Assembly (NCBI GenBank): GCA_022376515.1
Contig: WTXI01000016.1
Location: forward strand, 372,001 to 436,000
Origin: Lactifluus volemus
Lineage: Eukaryota > Basidiomycota > Agaricomycetes > Russulales > Russulaceae
DNA: 64,000 nucleotides
Reading direction: 5' to 3'
Part shown: piece by piece, positions 59,750 to 64,000 of the stretch
Numbering within the stretch: position 1 is the first letter of the stretch
How the letters are laid out: each line of letters opens with the position of its first letter
Translations under genes and position numbers: made by a program
The notes under the pieces: generated by a model
What the model saw: only the letters and a program-made list of their open reading frames with translations
Databases searched by the model: none
Told to the model about the DNA's origin: nothing

Positions 59750-62700
59750 TCACGCCTCGGCACTCTTGGATGTCTCCGCCCTTAACGACCGCATAGCCCG
59801 CATATCATCTTCATTCACGGTGGAAGATCTCCCTCCCACCTGGCGCCGAACGTCTTCATCTGGCGGTGCCATCGTCACGTCCACGCGACCCATGTTGTTC
59901 ATCTCAGCACCCTCCGTGGAATGCAAAATGCTCCTCGAATCAAGACCCAACTCGAATTCACGCACAAAGCCAAAGGGATCCTGTGGCAACCATATAACGC
60001 GCTGATTTTCCACTGCAGCTGGGTGTGTGAAATCGGTAGGCCCTTCGATTTCTATCGGTTTCTGGGATGGCGAAGCGGATGACGCGTGCGATTCATTCGT
60101 ATAGGAAGGAGAAGCGACGCGTTTCTGCGAATGCGAATTCCCATCAAGATCGCGAGGACGCGAGATCTCCCCTTCTTCGCTCAAACGCTGAGGTGATTCA
60201 GATGTAGATGCTTTGGAGTAGTCTGTGACCTTGACATCGCCAGGGCCCGAAGGGGGGACGAGTTGTGACGGATCAGCTGTCGGAGGGACCTCTTGCTCAG
60301 CCTCAACACCGCCATTGTACGACTTATCGGCGAGTGTAAGAGGTAAAAGTTTGATAAGAGGGCCGTAAGAATTGCGTATGGTGTTTTGGAAGAATGCCTA
60401 ACCGGATCATGAGCACAGTTACGGATGATCGCTACGATATGCTCACAGTAAATACAATCAACACAACCATGAGCGCACCCTCAGGAATAGCGCTAGGCGA
60501 GTGATTCTCGTTTTGCGCAAGGAAGAACAAGGCGCATAAGCAGAGCTGCTGAATATAAAGCCCTACAAAGATATGCTGAATCGCTTTAGGAAAGAAGAGT
60601 CCCCCGGTGTCACTGGAACAGGGCTGATCGTTGACCCAAGTGAACAGGTACTTGTACAGGAAGTAGAACAAAAAGAAGGCCGCAAAGGCGAGGCCGTTAA
60701 TGATCGGAGATATGATAGAATAGCCAAGGGTGATGACAACTAGTTGAGTTATTATAGGAAAGAGTGTACCCCAGTCCGACGTGCGGGGGGAGTACTTGAT
60801 CCCATACACGGCGCGTGGGGTAGAGCTAAGCAAAGTACTTCGGACGTAATACATAACCAGTGGCGCAATTTGCAAGAAGCCGCCGGCTGTTCCGGAAAGA
60901 CCCTGAAGTAATATATACCTATAGCCTGCGATAAGACAGCAGTTAGGATAGCCTCAAAAACAAACTCACGTCAAGAAGAACGTCGATGATTTGGGCAAGT
61001 TTTGGGCCAGGATTGTCGGGACAGATGTCGGGTTATTCACCAACCTGGGTAAAGAAGCAATGATGCCAGATGAGAGCGTGACCACCAGAAAGCCATTCTG
61101 TCGGGTATTTGCTAAGAAATCAAATAAGGGACAAAGTCAACAAGCAACATACGATGACTTGAAAAAGGAAGAAGCGATCCATCAGGCTGAGCTCCACACC
61201 TGTTCGCTGGGGTATACCCTCAAGACGTGCCAATACCCGTAGCACTATCGATACTAGCAATAGGAGCACCGCAAGCAACACAGACGAGAGGAAACCTTGG
61301 ATGAAGCTGACGACTATCACAGGCATTTTGCAAAGCCATGCGAGCCAGTGGTATGTTGTACATAAGGCGCGAATATTTGAAACGAACCCAACAAATGCCA
61401 CTGTACAACACGTTAGACCCGTCACCTCGCTAGAATTAGGTGGGACTAACCTGGGATTGCCCAAACAATGATCAGCCCGATAGTTGCAGCCCAAGAAAGT
61501 GCCAGCCGTATGCGACGATCATAGGGGTTGATAACGAGGTTATCCCAAATTACGTCCTCGGGTGCGACCTCGACATATTTCAGCGAGCCTGGCATGCAAT
61601 ACGGTTCATGGTGTGTGAGTGTTTGTGCCGCAAGATGTGCCGCAATCTGTGTGTTGAACAAGATGAATGCCCCATTAGCGGGTGGATATGTTTGATCCGA
61701 AAAATCGACGACAGGGCGGGCTCCGACAAGCGGGATCGCGACAGGAACTGCGGGTATGGTGATATTCAACTTTCCCGCGCCGATTTGGTGTGTTCGATTA
61801 GTCGTCTCCACCTCTGCGGTAGTGGTCCGGGCAATATCACGTGCAAGAACTTCTCGCCTTTGTTCCAGCTGCATGTTTAGCTCACGCACTTGCTCCTCTG
61901 ACCAATCAACCGTATCGACCTTTCTTCCTACAAAGGGGATAGAGAAAGGCATCCAAGAGGGGAGTAAGCGATGTGATGGCCATTTCTGTTTAGGTACCAG
62001 CTCCTCGATGAGAGTCCTGCGGGTAGCTTCGGAGTTGCTTGCATTCTTATTACTACGCTTGACGGCCTTTCTGAGAAGAGACGTTTGAGCAGACTCGAGC
62101 ATCTTGCATGCCTTCGAGCGACGATTATACAGGTCGGGCATATCCCCAAGATTACGATTTATCCAAACTTTGCGAACTCCACCTGGCAGGTGGCTGAAGA
62201 GACCGGTAAGGGCAGATTCAGAGATATATTTGGGCGGAATTCCCATAACCAGAAGAGTGCAAGCTTGAGCGGTGGAGGAGTGCGCGGGGCTGACAAGATG
62301 ATGCTGGCGTACGCGAACGTAATGTGCCATCTCATATTTGATATTCCACCATATCCATACTACGGCGAGAGAATATATTGAGAGTCATCACAAGGGTGTG
62401 AGGTGAGCTCCGGGACTTACTCGTGAGAATCCAGGTGACAATCAGCTGCCCCGCATACCGGGCCTGCTCAGTAGGCGCAACATTGCCAAAAATGAACTTG
62501 TTGAGATCTGTATTACCAGCAACGCTCGTGTGGACGGAAGTGAGGGGGAGAAGAACTGCCCAAGACAGGAGCCAAATGGGGAGCATGACGCGGACCATCA
62601 TGCGCAGGAAACGGACAAAAAAGTAGCAGTCCAGTCCATTGATATTCTTAATCATGCGATAATCCGCATTATATACGGAAAAAATCCATCCAAAGAAGCG

Positions 62701-62985
62701 AGGTGATAATGGTTCCTGTCGCTTCCTACACGAGGATAAGGACGGGACAGACAGGGTAAAGTGTGGAAATGCGCACGCTTCAAAAACAGATAAACTCCTT
62801 GGTTCATAAATGAGCCGAAAGTAACGTCGCACAACGGTGAACGCTGTGATCTCAACAGCTGCGATAGCTGAATTTAGAACCAACGACGTCAGAAAAGTCT
62901 TGGTCGAGGCGGTAGTTGATCCACTGAGATTGGACCTGCGACAAAATGAGAAGTGGTCCCACAGAAATACCAGTAAAGCGTACAT
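59750..62985 (-). CDS. CSC1/OSCA-like (DUF221, RSN1_7TM) calcium-permeable channel, copy 2
   Basis: Paralogue of the channel at 37194-40375, same strand and exon plan. The N-terminal part has STTASTKTFLTSLVLNSAIA and LIYEPRSLSV, then LPIWLLSWAVLLPL. The cytosolic part has GIPPKYISESALTGLFSHLP, RKVWINRNLGDMPDL, a basic linker shorter than in copy 1, and PSWMPFSIPFVGRKVDT. The core has YPPANGAFILFN, DVIWDNLV, GVELSLMDRFFLFQ, STPRAVYGIKYSPRT, YSIISPIINGLAFAAFF and DTGGLFFPKAIQHIFVGLYI. The tail holds TDFTHPAA...NQRVIWLPQDPFGF and GLDSRSILHSTEGAE, also found in copy 1, then ends at 59750. An ATG at 62983-62985 is in frame with the conserved N-terminus and is taken as start, though a small upstream exon is possible. 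Confidence 0.87.
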
Positions 62986-64000
62986 TTCAGAGTGTGAAAG
63001 TGGGACGATGACAAAAGGGGGGTAATGGGGATTTGGGTAATCTGACCAAAGGTTTATAGGTCATTGGAATAATTGGAGCCATTGTGGCATCCAACCAACC
63101 AAGTCGCCACTTGCCTAATTGGAACCTCCCCGACTTGTGACGTCATTGACAAGACTGTCTTGGCCTCAATGGTCTCATCCACCGTACCAAATTTCTCATA
63201 TTCTAAGCTAGTCACAGCACAGAGCTTTCCTTTCACGACGTCAGTGACTCATTCACGCATCCGAGTCATCACTTCGTTTCAAAAGCTCTCAGGGCTGACC
63301 TGGCATCGTAAAGCGAGTGATAAATAGGTTCATGTGGAATCCTCAGATCATGTTCAACCCCATCACAGCTTTTCATTTTCCAGAGTTGTAACAGTTTCCA
63401 TACTTGAGGGTCGCATTTTCACAGCCTTATAAATGCTTCAAGTTTTTGCCGACTCTGTCCTGGAAATCTCGCCACCGGCAACTGGACCCATATCAGCGAT
63501 ATTAGCGGTGCCTCCACGTATGACTGCCACAGTTCACGTTGGCTGCTAGCTCCCGACCAATGATCATGTAAATAAAAACACCAAAGAGACGCTCCTGGAT
63601 AAATCTGACTGACGTCTTAGTTACTATTAGGAACTTATTTGGTGGTGCTGTCACCCCGAAACACTACCAAAAGACCAGCTGGCGCCCCGTTGGTTTCTGT
63701 ATCCAGTTACGAGGGCATAGACCATTTGTTGCCAATGATACGTGTTCAGTGATTCGTGACCAAATTAATGTCAAACACTTCCCTTTTTTTCGCCGATAGC
63801 GGCGTGTTCCCAATATTTGCAAGTGCAAATTCTGAGAATGCTTCTATCCAGCATGGCCAACTCTCTTGTATATGTCGGGCTAGGAACTCACCTAATGAGG
63901 AAGCACCCTCTTCCAACTCGCACACATACCTTAATACGCGCATGAAGACTAATTTATCCTCAAAACTTGCCTAAAGGAGTGACATAATAGGAAGGCGAAA
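62986..64000. other. Upstream region of channel copy 2, no gene seen
   Basis: Short overlapping frames without domains or splice support; no RNA gene or repeat recognised. Confidence 0.4.

Overview
The window is a eukaryotic nuclear contig of about 64 kb from a filamentous basidiomycete, most likely an agaricomycete. Genes are broken by many short introns of about 50-70 nt with GT...AG ends. The recognisable families are agaricomycete ones: a proline/serine-rich WW-like polytopic membrane family, crinkler-like genes, fungal P450s and CSC1/DUF221 channels. Solo LTRs and decayed mobile elements also fit. The crinkler and WW-like expansions would fit Rhizoctonia/Ceratobasidium-type fungi, but that placement is an inference from memory of such proteomes, not shown here.

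Layout, left to right. (1) 0-2 kb: the C-terminal tail of a gene entering from the left, then a probable related gene or fragment. (2) 2.8-11.5 kb: a direct tandem duplication of about 4 kb carrying two minus-strand copies (A, B) of a WW-like membrane gene, separated by a purine-rich spacer. (3) 11.5-15.4 kb: poorly coding, with two weak minus-strand gene fragments. (4) 15.4-18.4 kb: a conserved housekeeping block with proteasome lid subunit Rpn3 (minus), tRNA-Cys(GCA) and the oligosaccharyltransferase subunit Swp1/ribophorin II (plus). (5) 18.5-23 kb: a transposon graveyard. A minus-strand crinkler-like gene is interrupted by a 2.3-kb terminal-inverted-repeat element and a 77-bp fold-back palindrome, next to a plus-strand crinkler N-terminus split by a solo LTR with a perfect 5-bp target duplication. 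(6) 23.5-34.2 kb: an F-box protein and two P450 genes duplicated in direct orientation. (7) 34.5-42.2 kb: a tRNA-Tyr relic, two small paralogous genes sharing a GxGxVIRG motif, a CSC1-like channel and a Tlg1/syntaxin-6-type SNARE. (8) 42-51 kb: a second direct duplication, of about 4.5 kb, with WW-like copies C and D on the plus strand; its second unit carries a truncated copy of the SNARE 5' end. (9) 51.7-59.2 kb: a flavin monooxygenase, a FYVE-like/RING protein, a decayed mobile-element ORF and a single-pass membrane protein. (10) 59.7-63 kb: a second CSC1-like channel, then no visible genes.

The genes do not form one pathway. Core cell biology genes (proteasome, glycosylation, SNARE, channels) are interleaved with fast-evolving duplicated families and transposon debris. 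Both WW-like pairs are tandem and transcribed away from each other, so the family has been amplified at least twice locally. Splice coordinates were read by eye; gene ends are firm where a start or stop codon is named, and internal exon borders are approximate unless positions are given.
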